Assembly: GCA_025361565.1 (NCBI GenBank)
Contig: JANYKN010000033.1
Coordinates: 42,076-106,075 of the forward strand
DNA: 64,000 bases
Direction: 5' to 3'
Source of the DNA: Bacteroidota bacterium
Lineage (GTDB): Bacteria; Bacteroidota; Bacteroidia; Bacteroidales; NBLH01
In this document: one piece after another, positions 25,512-34,742 of the stretch
Layout of the letters: every line of letters begins with the position of its first letter
Numbering within the stretch: the first letter of the stretch is position 1
The notes under the pieces: model-generated
The model's database searches: none
The model's input: only the letters and a program-made list of their open reading frames with translations
What the model was told of the DNA's origin: nothing
Made by a program: the position numbers and the translations under genes

Positions 25512-25988
25512 ATGCAAATCCTTGATCAACAATCCCGTGAAGAACGTACCAACATTGAGCACATCAGATTGCTTTCTATTTTCTATTTTGTATTTGGCGG
25601 ATTGAGTTTGTTTGTTGCTTTTGTTCTTCTTATTTATATGGCCATTTTGGGTGCTATTTTTACAAATTCTACTGTTCGCGAATCGATTGAAAGTTCCGGA
25701 ACAAATTTAGACACTCCCATTAGCATTGTTGGCGCTATATTTACTGGTGTAATTATTTTGGTAACTGTAATTGGTATTTTGCAAATTATTTCAGGATTTA
25801 AACTCAGAAAAAAAACAAACCGGATATTCTCTCTGGTTATGGGAATTATCGCTCTGCCTTCTTTTCCTCTAGGCACTGCACTTGGAGTATTTACCATTAT
25901 TGTGCTTACCAGAGATTCTGTTATTGAAATGTACAATAATCAACCAGAAATCCGCCGTCAAAAGATTATGAATCCAGACGGCTTGTAA
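25512..25988 (+). CDS. Four-helix membrane protein, tandem paralogue A
   Basis: 158 residues. Predicted membrane helices at about 21-51 (YFVFGGLSLFVAFVLLIYMA), 69-95 and two at 104-135, with a short cytoplasmic tail. No named family recognised. It is a paralogue of the next gene (26037-26486): both share LLSxFYxxxGGLxLF, then GFKL, then FPLGTxLGxFTxIxLxR. The middle segment resembles proteins annotated as DUF4064-like, but I cannot confirm this. The last 20 residues are polar (NQPEIRRQKIMNPDGL). Co-transcription with its paralogue is likely. Confidence 0.7.
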   Translation: MQILDQQSREERTNIEHIRLLSIFYFVFGGLSLFVAFVLLIYMAILGAIFTNSTVRESIESSGTNLDTPISIVGAIFTGVIILVTVIGILQIISGFKLRKKTNRIFSLVMGIIALPSFPLGTALGVFTIIVLTRDSVIEMYNNQPEIRRQKIMNPDGL

Positions 25989-26036
25989 ATGTTTGTATTT
26001 GAATATATTAATATCTAAAAAAGCTCCATTTTTATC

Positions 26037-26486
26037 ATGCAAAATATTTCGAAATTAAGCTCCGAAGAGATTAGCGATATTTCCCATTTGGAGATGTTAT
26101 CTGTTTTTTATTGGATTTTAGGTGGTTTGGGTCTTTTTGCCTCATTTTTTATTTTTATTTATGGAGTTATATTTGGTGCAATTTTTTATAATGATTTCAT
26201 GCGTGAAATAATTGGTACGGTTGGGCCAAACATTATGGACATGATAGCAGTTATTTATCTCTCCATTTTTCTAATGGTATTTAGTCTGTCCATTCTTCAA
26301 ATTATTCAGGGATTTAAACTTATGAATAGAAGACATCGGGGATTTAGTATTTTTGTTGCCTGTTTTAGTTTATTTGCTTTTCCATTGGGTACGATACTTG
26401 GAATTTTCACATTGATTGCCCTCAGTCGCCCAACAGTTAAGGAATTGTATTTCAAAGAAATGGAAAGACGGTTTGAGTTGAAATAA
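26037..26486 (+). CDS. Four-helix membrane protein, tandem paralogue B
   Basis: 149 residues with the same plan as the upstream gene: a short polar N-terminus (SSEEISDISHLEMLS), four predicted membrane helices and a charged tail (KEMERRFELK). Shared motifs with paralogue A are FYWILGGLGLF, GFKLMNRRHRGFSIF and FPLGTILGIFTLIALSR. It begins 48 bases after paralogue A ends. Function unknown. It is convergent with the ABC permease gene, 15 bases away, without a visible terminator between them. Confidence 0.68.
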   Translation: MQNISKLSSEEISDISHLEMLSVFYWILGGLGLFASFFIFIYGVIFGAIFYNDFMREIIGTVGPNIMDMIAVIYLSIFLMVFSLSILQIIQGFKLMNRRHRGFSIFVACFSLFAFPLGTILGIFTLIALSRPTVKELYFKEMERRFELK

Positions 26487-26501
26487 ACCTACGTATTTTC
26501 A

Positions 26502-27368
26502 TTACACAGTATCCATAAAAGTCTGTTCCACTTTATTGAAAAGCAACACTCCAACAATTAATACTACAATTGTAAAAACAAGGCTATAAAGCAGATACAT
26601 CCAATCAACAGTACCCGCTCCCAATAAAGCGTACCTAAAAGTTTCAATAATTGGAGTTAAGGGGTTTGCCAAAACATAAACACGGTATTTTTCAGGAATT
26701 CCGGATAATGGATAAATAATCGGCGTTGCATACATCCATAGCTGAACTCCAAATGAAACCAAATTGGTTAAATCTCTATATTTGGTTGTTAATGATGAAA
26801 TAATAATTCCAAATCCCAATCCAAGAGCCGCCATTAAAATAACCAAAACAGGTAAAAGAAGAATATAAAAATTGGGATGAAAATTTGCGCCAATTATTCC
26901 AAAATAAATCATAAAAGCTGCTAGCAACATCAATTGAATAAAGAATTGCACCAGATTTGAAATCACAATTGAAATGGGCAGCGTGAGCCGTGGAAAATAT
27001 ACTTTACCGAAAATTCCTGCATTTGCTACAAATGTATTTGAAGTGGTTGTTAGGCAAGATGAGAAATAAGTCCACCCGACAATCCCCGTAAGGTAAAAAA
27101 GGATTTTCGGCAAACCATCAGTCGAGATATTTGCAATGGTTCCAAAAACCACAGTAAACATTAAAGTAGTGAGAATGGGTTGAATAATAAACCACAACGG
27201 GCCAAGCACGGTTTGCTTATATCGGGCCACAAAATCGCGCCTTACAAATAAACCAATCAAATCCCGGTAACGCCAAATGTCTTTAAAATCAATATCAAAA
27301 AGATGCCTTTTGGGTTTGATGATAAGATTCCAGTTTTCAATTTCGGGTGTTGGTATTTCTTCTTGCAT
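26502..27368 (-). CDS. ABC-2 type polysaccharide/O-antigen export permease (Wzm-like)
   Basis: 288 residues from the ATG at 27368; the open frame continues to a TTG at 27383, but the ATG (MQEEIPTPE) is the likelier start. The pattern is that of Wzm/KpsM-type permeases: a cytoplasmic N-terminal segment (LIGLFVRRDFVARYKQTVLG, the amphipathic gate helix), six membrane helices, and YATPIIYPLSGIPEKYRVYV in the last third. These exporters need a Wzt-type ATPase; none is adjacent, and the downstream gene is on the other strand. It is divergent from the glycosyltransferase cluster, which suggests export of that cluster's product. Confidence 0.85.
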   Translation of the reverse strand: MQEEIPTPEIENWNLIIKPKRHLFDIDFKDIWRYRDLIGLFVRRDFVARYKQTVLGPLWFIIQPILTTLMFTVVFGTIANISTDGLPKILFYLTGIVGWTYFSSCLTTTSNTFVANAGIFGKVYFPRLTLPISIVISNLVQFFIQLMLLAAFMIYFGIIGANFHPNFYILLLPVLVILMAALGLGFGIIISSLTTKYRDLTNLVSFGVQLWMYATPIIYPLSGIPEKYRVYVLANPLTPIIETFRYALLGAGTVDWMYLLYSLVFTIVVLIVGVLLFNKVEQTFMDTV

Positions 27369-27441
27369 AGTAAAATTATTCAATGCTATTCCAATTAAAA
27401 CTTCAATATTAACTAAAATTCTGTATTTTTAGCACCAAATT

Positions 27442-28695
27442 ATGCAAAACATTTTAATCATATACCCGCATTGGCCACCATCAAACCTGGCAGGCGTTCA
27501 TAGAGCAAGGCTCATTGCAAATCATTTATCTGAGTTCGACTGGCATCCTGTTGTATTGACTGTTCATCCCGATTTTTACGAAGAAAAGCAAGATTGGGAT
27601 ATGTTAAAAACAGTATCAAATTCCATTGAAGTACATTATGTTAATGCCTGTAAAGTGAGTAAACTCAGAATAATTGGAGATATTGGTCTACGCGCTTTTT
27701 TTCAGTTAAAAAGGAAAGCACTTCAATTACTAAAAGAAAAAAGGTTTGATTTTATCTGGATTCCAATCCCATCCTTTTATATGGCTGTTTTAGGGCGGTT
27801 ACTCTTCAATAAAACAAAAATACCTTATGGAATTGATTATATTGATCCATGGGTTAGGGATATTAGCAACCGTAAAAATTTGCGTTCCATATTAAGTCTC
27901 AGCATTGCTAAATTGTTAGAACCATATGCCGTAAAAAAAGCAAGCTTGATTTCAGGGGTTTCAGTAGCATATTACAAGCCTGTTCTTGAACGTAATTTCA
28001 ATAATAGACCTATACAACATATTGGTATGCCTTATGGTTTCGATCCGAATGATCATTTTATTAAATTAGAAAACATTAAATATCCATGGGATGATTTTCC
28101 TGGCTGTATACCTTATATTTATGCAGGAGCATTTTTACCAAAGTCCGGTTTATTTATTGATTTGTTGTTCAAATCACTTTTTCAACTAAAAGAGGAAAAC
28201 AAACTGAATGAGAAAATCAAGCTTTTCTTTTTGGGTACGGGTAATTATTCGCATAAATCAATTTCAGAGTATGCACAGGAACATTCAGTAAATGAATATG
28301 TTGTTGAAATAAGGGATCGTTTTCCATTTTTGAATGTGCTAAATTTCTTATCTGCATCAAAAGGCGTTTTATTGATTGGAAGTACTGAAAAACATTACAC
28401 GGCATCAAAAACGTTTCAGTCCATTTTGAGCAAAAGACCAGTTTTTAGTATAATGCATGCTGAAAGTACTGCTGTAGAAATATTTAAAGAATGCAAGGCA
28501 GATAGTTATATGGTCGAATATGAGGAAAGAGAAGAAAATGAAAAACTCCAATGTAGAATAAAAGAAAGTTTTGAAAATTATATTCTTGAACAGAAGGAAT
28601 ATTTACCTGATTTTGAGAAACTGGATAAATATTCGGCAAAAAAATCGACAGAAATATTAATTGAAAATATTAATAAATGTTTGAATTATAAATGA
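27442..28695 (+). CDS. Glycosyltransferase, GT4-like
   Basis: 417 residues, GT-B fold. The N-terminal domain opens with ILIIYPHWPPSNLAGVHRAR and VVLTVHPDFYEE, typical of GT4-like enzymes of surface polysaccharide clusters. The C-terminal domain is less clear: no ExxxxxxxE motif of the canonical kind is obvious, but a nucleotide-binding-type segment (IKLFFLGTGNYS, then FLSASKGVLLIGSTEKHYTASKTF reduced in conservation) is present. Donor and acceptor cannot be inferred. First gene of the six-gene glycan cluster; a TATTTTTA element (27424-27431), one mismatch to TAnnTTTG, lies just before the ATG. Confidence 0.75.
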   Translation: MQNILIIYPHWPPSNLAGVHRARLIANHLSEFDWHPVVLTVHPDFYEEKQDWDMLKTVSNSIEVHYVNACKVSKLRIIGDIGLRAFFQLKRKALQLLKEKRFDFIWIPIPSFYMAVLGRLLFNKTKIPYGIDYIDPWVRDISNRKNLRSILSLSIAKLLEPYAVKKASLISGVSVAYYKPVLERNFNNRPIQHIGMPYGFDPNDHFIKLENIKYPWDDFPGCIPYIYAGAFLPKSGLFIDLLFKSLFQLKEENKLNEKIKLFFLGTGNYSHKSISEYAQEHSVNEYVVEIRDRFPFLNVLNFLSASKGVLLIGSTEKHYTASKTFQSILSKRPVFSIMHAESTAVEIFKECKADSYMVEYEEREENEKLQCRIKESFENYILEQKEYLPDFEKLDKYSAKKSTEILIENINKCLNYK

Positions 28696-28741
28696 TCTTA
28701 ATAGAATGAATAATAATTAAACAAATGAAATAAAAAGAGTG

Positions 28742-29620
28742 ATGAAAAATCTTAAAAAAACCATTAAATTTTTAATGCAACATCCTCTAGGAGAGAAAAA
28801 TAGAACTAAGACCATTGTGAGATTTTTTATATGGCAAATCATTGCTAGATTCTTCCCAAATGGCTTAGTTAAATCGTGGGTTGAGAATTCCTGTCTTTAC
28901 ATGAAAAAAAGTCTGCATTCTGCTACTGCAAATTATTATGTAGGTTTGCAAGAATTTGAAGAAATGTCGTTTGTTCTTCATGTATTAGAAAAAGATGACT
29001 TATTTCTTGATATAGGATCGAATATTGGAGTCTATACAATTCTTGCATCAAAATTAAAAAAAGCCAAAACAATTGCCTTTGAACCAGCAAAAGAAACGAT
29101 CAAAATATTAGAGAAAAATATTTCTATAAACAATATTGAATCTAATGTTACAATATTCAACTGTGCACTAGGTGATAAAACAGAAATCTCCTTCATTACT
29201 AGTAATCATGATTCTGAAAATCATATCATTCCCAATTCAAATAATTTAGATCAATCAATTCAAATAAATCGTCTTGATGATTTGTTAATTGAAATACCTA
29301 TTCTAATTAAAATTGATACAGAAGGATTCGAGTTTAAAATTTTACAAGGATCAAAAAGAATTATTGAAAATGATTCTCAGAAAGCAATTATTCTTGAAAT
29401 GAATGGAGCAAGCTTAAGATATGGTGATAAAGATTCCGATGTACATAATTTACTAACTGCTCACGGATATAAAATTTATACCTATCTTCCATTTGAAAAA
29501 AAGTTAAAACTTTCAAATTCTTTTAAAAGTGGTAATAATATCTATATCAAAGATTTGGACTTTATAACCAATCGTGTTAAGAATTCCAGAACTATAGATA
29601 TTTATGGCAATAAACTATAA
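28742..29620 (+). CDS. FkbM-family SAM-dependent methyltransferase
   Basis: 292 residues. Start at the ATG 28742; a GTG one codon earlier is in frame but less likely. The SAM-binding motif I is FLDIGSNIGVYTILASKL, followed by AFEPAKETIKILEKNI, and the FkbM family hallmark LIKIDTEGFEFKILQGSK is present. Family members O-methylate sugars, antibiotics and polysaccharides; here a sugar in the surface glycan is the probable substrate (inferred from the neighbours). It ends exactly one base before the next glycosyltransferase begins. Confidence 0.87.
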   Translation: MKNLKKTIKFLMQHPLGEKNRTKTIVRFFIWQIIARFFPNGLVKSWVENSCLYMKKSLHSATANYYVGLQEFEEMSFVLHVLEKDDLFLDIGSNIGVYTILASKLKKAKTIAFEPAKETIKILEKNISINNIESNVTIFNCALGDKTEISFITSNHDSENHIIPNSNNLDQSIQINRLDDLLIEIPILIKIDTEGFEFKILQGSKRIIENDSQKAIILEMNGASLRYGDKDSDVHNLLTAHGYKIYTYLPFEKKLKLSNSFKSGNNIYIKDLDFITNRVKNSRTIDIYGNKL

Positions 29621-30781
29621 ATGAAAAAACTAGCCATTATATCAACTCACGCAATACAATACAATGCGCCGGTTTTTAAACTTTTGTCGGAAAGAAAAAA
29701 TATACTGATAAAAGTTTTTTACACCTGGGAAAATTCAAAAGACGGTATTTTTGATAAGAAGTTTGGAAGGCAAATTAAATGGGATATTCCCCTATTAGAA
29801 GGATATGATTATCAGTTTGTTAAAAACACTTCATTGGATCATGGAACACATCATTTTAAAGGAATGATAAATCCTGATTTAAATCAAAAAATTACATCAT
29901 GGGGTGCTCAGGCAGTTTTAATATATGGCTGGAATTTCAATAGTCATTTTAAAGCAATGCGATATTTCAAGAAAAAAATTCCGGTATATTTTAGGGGCGA
30001 TTCTACGTTAATTGATGAAGTGCCAGGTTTAAAAACAATTTTACGGAGGCTTTGGCTTAAAATTGTGTACCGCTATGTTGATTATGCTTTTTACGTCGGT
30101 GCCAACAATAAAAATTATTATTTAAAACATGGCTTAACCGGTAAACAATTGATCTTTGCACCACATGCTATTGATAATAAAAGGTTTACTGATTTAAATG
30201 GAGAATATGAATCACAAGCAATTAAATGGAGAAAAGAACTGAATATTGTAGACGATGATATTGTCTTTTTATATACGGGCAAATTCGAAAATAAAAAAGA
30301 TCCAATTATTTTAATTAAAGCTGCAACCCTGATTAATAATGCAAAATTGAAATTTATTTTTGTAGGAAATGGTGATTTAGAAGACGAAATGAAGAGTATG
30401 GCCTCCGAAAATCCAAATATTTTTTTTCTACCGTTTCAAAATCAATCAATAATGCCTGTGGTTTATAGACTTGGCGATGTTTTTGTACTACCTTCCAAAG
30501 GTCCTAATGAAACATGGGGACTTTCTGTTAATGAAGCTATGGCTTGTGGAAGGCCTGTTTTAGTTTCGAACAAAGTTGGATGCGCAATAGATTTAGTTAA
30601 AAATGGAGAAAATGCTTATATTTTTGAAGCAAAAAACCTGAATGATTTAATTGTTAAAATTAATTGTTTTACTAAAGATAATATTTCCAGACTTGGAGGG
30701 TGTTCCAAAGAGATAATAAAGGAGTATAATTTTGAAAATATCGCAAATGCAATTGAAACAGAGATCAATCAAATAAAATAA
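29621..30781 (+). CDS. Glycosyltransferase family 4
   Basis: 386 residues, GT-B fold. N-terminal acceptor domain starts LAIISTHAIQYNAPVFKLLS; the C-terminal domain has the GT4 donor-binding signature: FLYTGKFENKKDP, then LKFIFVGNGDLEDEM and the ExxxxxxxE segment ETWGLSVNEAMACGRPV, including both Glu residues. Retaining transfer from an NDP-sugar is expected. Translation starts on the base after the FkbM stop. Four bases separate it from the polymerase-like gene. Part of the surface glycan cluster. Confidence 0.85.
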   Translation: MKKLAIISTHAIQYNAPVFKLLSERKNILIKVFYTWENSKDGIFDKKFGRQIKWDIPLLEGYDYQFVKNTSLDHGTHHFKGMINPDLNQKITSWGAQAVLIYGWNFNSHFKAMRYFKKKIPVYFRGDSTLIDEVPGLKTILRRLWLKIVYRYVDYAFYVGANNKNYYLKHGLTGKQLIFAPHAIDNKRFTDLNGEYESQAIKWRKELNIVDDDIVFLYTGKFENKKDPIILIKAATLINNAKLKFIFVGNGDLEDEMKSMASENPNIFFLPFQNQSIMPVVYRLGDVFVLPSKGPNETWGLSVNEAMACGRPVLVSNKVGCAIDLVKNGENAYIFEAKNLNDLIVKINCFTKDNISRLGGCSKEIIKEYNFENIANAIETEINQIK

Positions 30782-30784
30782 AGA

Positions 30785-32137
30785 ATGGAGAATTCGCTGA
30801 AAGAAATATCATTCTTTTCAATACTTGTTTTTTTCGGATTACTTGTTGGAGGTTCATTCCCATTTTTTTCAGCATTGGGTATTGCTTTATTCGTTTTTTT
30901 TAGTCTGAAATTTTTCACTGAAATAGGTAAGACTATTGAAATAAGGGATATAATTATAGTAATTGCTCTACTTCAATGGGTAGTTGGCCCCATTTTAAAG
31001 TACCATTTTGCTCCACGCGATATATTTTACTTTATGGCTGTAAATGAGGCTGAATACACTTCTTTTGCAGTTTCTGCAAGTAGTTTCTTTATTATAGGTC
31101 TTTATTTTCCAGGCATATTCAAAAAATTTAATTCTGAACAACAAATTAAAAAGATAAAACAAATACTAAAACAAAATCCAAACATTGATTTAATTTTGAT
31201 CTTTGTCGGGGTTCTTGCGGGAATTGTACAAAACTTGGTGCCCGAAAGCATTAGATTTTTTTTATACTTAATAGGAGGGTCCAGATTTATTGGTCTCTTT
31301 TTTCTTTTACTAAATGATCGAAAATTTAAATGGCAAATTTTTGGCGCTGTCATTTTTTGGTTATTTATGGAAACGGTACGCGATGCTATTTTCCATGAAT
31401 TATTACTTTGGCTCATTTTTTTATTTATTGTAATTGCCTTTTTGTATAGATTTAGGCTAAGGCAAAAATTGATATTTTTAATCCCATTTTTTATTTTGAT
31501 GGGATTGATACAAAGCGTAAAATTCTATTTCAGACAAGAAATTGCAGCATATTCAGGAACTTTTGATCGTGCAAGTCTTTTTACTGAAATGGTTTCGACC
31601 GAATTGGGTTCTGGAGAAAAAACCTTGACCACAAACAATTTCGATGCTGCGATTGATAGGATCAATCAAGGTTGGATTGTTGCCCGAATTATGCGATATA
31701 CGCCATACTATGAACCATTTGCAAATGGCGAAACCATTATATCAGGCATTGAGGCCAGTTTGGTTCCCCGGTTTTTAAATCCAAACAAAGCAAAAGCTGG
31801 TGGTCGCGACAATTTTGAACGGTTTACAGGCAAAAAACTGAGTGAAACTACATCAATGGGCCTCAGTCCTTTAGGTGAAGCTTATGCAAATTTTGGAATC
31901 AATGGTGGAATATTGTTTATGTTTTTTCTAGGTATATTTTATAATTTGTATATGATGGTAATTGTTAGATTATCAGACAAATATCCATCATTATTACTTT
32001 GGCTTCCTTTACTTTTTTTGCAAGTTGTTAAAGCCGAAACCGATTTTGTGGTGGTGCTTAACCATTTAGTAAAAGCATCAATGGTGGTTGCGTTTATAAT
32101 ATTTAGCGTCAGAAAATTCGCTTCAGTTAAAATTTAA
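30785..32137 (+). CDS. O-antigen polymerase/ligase-like multi-pass membrane protein
   Basis: 450 residues, about 11-12 predicted membrane helices, with a large soluble loop at about residues 245-345 that contains charged and conserved-looking segments (RFTGKKLSETTSMGLSPLGE, AYANFGINGG). The loop followed by GEAYANFGINGGILFMF recalls Wzy-type oligosaccharide repeat-unit polymerases and EpsG-like proteins; low sequence conservation is normal for these. I cannot tell a polymerase from a ligase or flippase. Its place between glycosyltransferases, 3 bases after one and 6 before the next, supports a role in glycan assembly. A polymerase-like protein together with an ABC permease is an unusual pairing. 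Confidence 0.68.
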   Translation: MENSLKEISFFSILVFFGLLVGGSFPFFSALGIALFVFFSLKFFTEIGKTIEIRDIIIVIALLQWVVGPILKYHFAPRDIFYFMAVNEAEYTSFAVSASSFFIIGLYFPGIFKKFNSEQQIKKIKQILKQNPNIDLILIFVGVLAGIVQNLVPESIRFFLYLIGGSRFIGLFFLLLNDRKFKWQIFGAVIFWLFMETVRDAIFHELLLWLIFLFIVIAFLYRFRLRQKLIFLIPFFILMGLIQSVKFYFRQEIAAYSGTFDRASLFTEMVSTELGSGEKTLTTNNFDAAIDRINQGWIVARIMRYTPYYEPFANGETIISGIEASLVPRFLNPNKAKAGGRDNFERFTGKKLSETTSMGLSPLGEAYANFGINGGILFMFFLGIFYNLYMMVIVRLSDKYPSLLLWLPLLFLQVVKAETDFVVVLNHLVKASMVVAFIIFSVRKFASVKI

Positions 32138-32143
32138 TTAAAT

Positions 32144-33130
32144 ATGCCAATTACTTTCTTTTTCAGAAAACCTTCGCCTTCTTATCATAGCATTGAAAAA
32201 TTATTTTCAGCTATTATAGAAAATTTACCGGAAGGTTTGGCTGAAAAACATTTTTCGCCATATCAAAGCAAAGGCCTTTGGAAAAGGATTTTAATAGGAA
32301 TGGATGCCAGAAAATTTCAGGGAAACATAAATCATATTACAGGCGATATTCATTTTATCGCTTTATTTTTGAAGAAAAATAAAACCATTTTAACTATTCA
32401 TGATATTGGAATACTAAAGCAAGGTAACTTTTTAAGGCGCTCTATTCTTAAACTATTTTGGTTTCAAATCCCAATTTGGCGTGTTAAAATGGTTACTGTA
32501 ATTTCAGAATTCACCAAACAGGAATTGGCTAAACACCTATATATCAATCAAGATAAAGTAAAGGTTGTCCATAATTGTATACCAAATATTTATCGATATA
32601 CACCAAAAACTAAAGCAGCACAAAAACCAATAATCCTGCAAATTGGAACCAAGGAAAATAAAAATCTCGAAAGATTAGTTATCGCACTCGAAAACATGGA
32701 TTGCACGTTGATTATTGTTGGGCCTCTAAATCAAAATCAATTGAACATTTTAAAAAAATATAAAACCGATTACGAAAACCATTTTAATATTTCTGAACAA
32801 GAATTGCTTGCCCTATTTATTAAATGCGATTTGCTTGCTTATATTTCAACATATGAAGGCTTTGGAATGCCTGTTATTGAAGCAAATGCAGTGGGTAGGC
32901 CTGTTTTGGCATCGAATATTGAGCCGATAAAATCAGTTTCTGGAAATGCTGCCTTACTGGTTGATCCATACAATATTTCAGAAATCAGAAATCAAATTGA
33001 AAAACTATTGACAGATAGAATATTACGTGACAAACTCATTGAGAATGGTCGTGAAAATGCAAAAAAATACAGTTCAGCAGAAATTGCAAAAATATATTTA
33101 GCTGTTTATGAGAAAATGATTGAAATATAA
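32144..33130 (+). CDS. Glycosyltransferase family 4
   Basis: 328 residues, on the short side for GT4. The C-terminal domain is clear: PIILQIGTKENKNLERLV (first beta strand of the donor domain), and the signature YEGFGMPVIEANAVGRPVLA with both Glu residues of the ExxxxxxxE motif, then AALLVDPYN. The acceptor domain (residues about 1-165) has TILTIHDIGIL and VTVISEFTKQELAKHL, common in this family. Part of the glycan cluster; its stop overlaps the next gene's start by one base (TAATG), so translation is probably coupled. Confidence 0.85.
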   Translation: MPITFFFRKPSPSYHSIEKLFSAIIENLPEGLAEKHFSPYQSKGLWKRILIGMDARKFQGNINHITGDIHFIALFLKKNKTILTIHDIGILKQGNFLRRSILKLFWFQIPIWRVKMVTVISEFTKQELAKHLYINQDKVKVVHNCIPNIYRYTPKTKAAQKPIILQIGTKENKNLERLVIALENMDCTLIIVGPLNQNQLNILKKYKTDYENHFNISEQELLALFIKCDLLAYISTYEGFGMPVIEANAVGRPVLASNIEPIKSVSGNAALLVDPYNISEIRNQIEKLLTDRILRDKLIENGRENAKKYSSAEIAKIYLAVYEKMIEI

Positions 33131-34272
33131 TGAAGAAAATCCTGGTATTTATTGATTGGTACAAACCGGGTTTCAGAGCAGGAGGCCCAATCCGTTCAAT
33201 GGTAAATATGGTTGGCCATTTATCGGATAAATATGAATTTTATATCGTTACCAGAAATTCAGATTTCATGGAAAAAAATCCTTATTTGGATGTTGAGCCA
33301 AACAAATGGATAAAATTATCCGAGAATGAAAATGTTTATTATATTTCGAACGAAAATCTATCACTCAGTAATATTAAAAAGCTAATCCACACAACACCTT
33401 TTGATGTTGCATACCTCAACGGTGTTTATTCATTTTATTTCTCAATTTTACCATTATTAATCCTTAGAAAAATTGAAAACTGCCATTTTATTGTTGCTCC
33501 CCGAGGTATGTTTTCTGTGCAAACCTTTAAAGCAAAAGTACTTAAAAAAAGGACTGGAATTTTAATTGCAAGACTTATTGGCTTATATAAAAAAGCTGTT
33601 TTCCATACAACAAGCCCAAACGAAAAATCAGATATTGAAAATTTACGAATAAATCCCAAAAACATTTACTTGATTACCAATTTTCCTCCAATTTTAAAGG
33701 AACACCAGTTGCAAAAAATAGAAAAAAAGAAAGGAGAGCTTAAATTGGTAAGCATTGCCCGAATTTCGAACGAAAAAAATACACTATTTGCATTGCAATG
33801 TCTGCATAATTTCAGTTATACCGGCTCTATTATTTTTGATATTTATGGTTCAATTTATCAAAAGGAATATTGGGATCAGTGTTTGGAGGTAATTTCAAAA
33901 CTTCCAATCAATATAAAAGTTAATTATTTGAAAGAAATAGACAATAATCAGATTTTTAGTCTTTTACAAAAATACCACTTTCTTTTTATGCCGAGCTTAG
34001 GCGAAAATTTCGGTCATTCCATTCTGGAAAGTTTTATAGCGGGCTGCCCTGTTATAATAAGTGATAAAACACCATGGAGGAATCTTGTGCAAATGGGATT
34101 GGGCTGGGATTTGGATCTTAACCATCCAGAAACCTTTGCCAATGCCATACAAGAAGCAATTGACCAGAATGAAAACGCTTATCAGAATTTGAGTAAAAAT
34201 ACGCAAAAGTATGCTAATCAATTTATTGATAACAAGGAACTTAAAAGTGAATATTATCAAATGTTAGGATAG
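33130..34272 (+). CDS. Glycosyltransferase family 4
   Basis: 380 residues. N-terminal ILVFIDWYKPGFRAGGPIRS is the usual GT4 start for enzymes that act on a polysaccharide precursor, and the donor domain has LVSIARISNEKNTLFALQCL and the ExxxxxxxE motif in GENFGHSILESFIAGCPVII. Substrates unknown. Last gene of the glycan cluster; 54 bases separate it from the HIT gene, which has its own promoter. Confidence 0.85.
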   Translation: MKKILVFIDWYKPGFRAGGPIRSMVNMVGHLSDKYEFYIVTRNSDFMEKNPYLDVEPNKWIKLSENENVYYISNENLSLSNIKKLIHTTPFDVAYLNGVYSFYFSILPLLILRKIENCHFIVAPRGMFSVQTFKAKVLKKRTGILIARLIGLYKKAVFHTTSPNEKSDIENLRINPKNIYLITNFPPILKEHQLQKIEKKKGELKLVSIARISNEKNTLFALQCLHNFSYTGSIIFDIYGSIYQKEYWDQCLEVISKLPINIKVNYLKEIDNNQIFSLLQKYHFLFMPSLGENFGHSILESFIAGCPVIISDKTPWRNLVQMGLGWDLDLNHPETFANAIQEAIDQNENAYQNLSKNTQKYANQFIDNKELKSEYYQMLG

Positions 34273-34273
34273 A

Positions 34274-34305
34274 TTTCAGCTCCTTTTTAAAAATGATTAT
34301 ATTTG
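34274..34305 (+). promoter_or_regulatory. Promoter of the HIT-family gene
   Basis: TTTC (34274-34277, one mismatch to TTTG), 20-base spacer, and TATATTTG (34298-34305, exact TAnnTTTG). It lies right at the end of the glycan cluster and shows that the TTG at 34303 cannot be the translation start; the HIT protein begins at the ATG at 34327. Confidence 0.6.
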
Positions 34306-34326
34306 TTAAAACTAAAATCAAAAACC

Positions 34327-34722
34327 ATGGCTTCTATTTTTACAAAAATCATTAATGGCGAAATTCCTTCGTATAAAATTGCCGAAGACGAAAATTTCTA
34401 TGCTTTTCTGGATGTATTCCCTGTTGCCAAAGGACACACGCTTGTTGTTCCGAAAAAGGAAATTGATTATATTTTCGATATGGATGACAATTTATTGGCC
34501 GGTTTGCATGTGTTTTCGAAAAAAATAGCCAAAGCGCTTGAAAAGGCAATTCCTTGTAAAAGGATTGGTACTGCTGTAGTTGGTCTGGAAGTGCCTCACG
34601 CCCATTTGCACCTCATCCCTATCAACAATATTGCCGACATCAGTTTTGAACATCCAAAACTTAAATTAAGTGAAACTGAATTTAAAGAAATTCTTGAAAA
34701 AATAAAGGCAAATCTCGAATAG
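34327..34722 (+). CDS. HIT-family nucleotide hydrolase/transferase
   Basis: 131 residues from the ATG at 34327 (MASIFTKIINGEIPSYKI, the typical HIT start). The histidine triad HAHLHLIPI is at residues 91-99 with all three His. Family members hydrolyse purine nucleoside phosphoramidates and related nucleotides (Hint branch). The longer open frame from TTG 34303 lies in the promoter. It is a single gene, convergent with the SpoIIE-type phosphatase gene; the two stop codons are 20 bases apart without a visible terminator. Confidence 0.92.
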   Translation: MASIFTKIINGEIPSYKIAEDENFYAFLDVFPVAKGHTLVVPKKEIDYIFDMDDNLLAGLHVFSKKIAKALEKAIPCKRIGTAVVGLEVPHAHLHLIPINNIADISFEHPKLKLSETEFKEILEKIKANLE

Positions 34723-34742
34723 AAGTATTAAAGGAATTGTGA

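Noticed and set aside
26502..27383. TTG start at 27383 for the ABC permease
   Set aside because: An ATG five codons later begins a normal N-terminus; the same reasoning applies to the TTG starts at 9219, 34303, 56830 and 61541.
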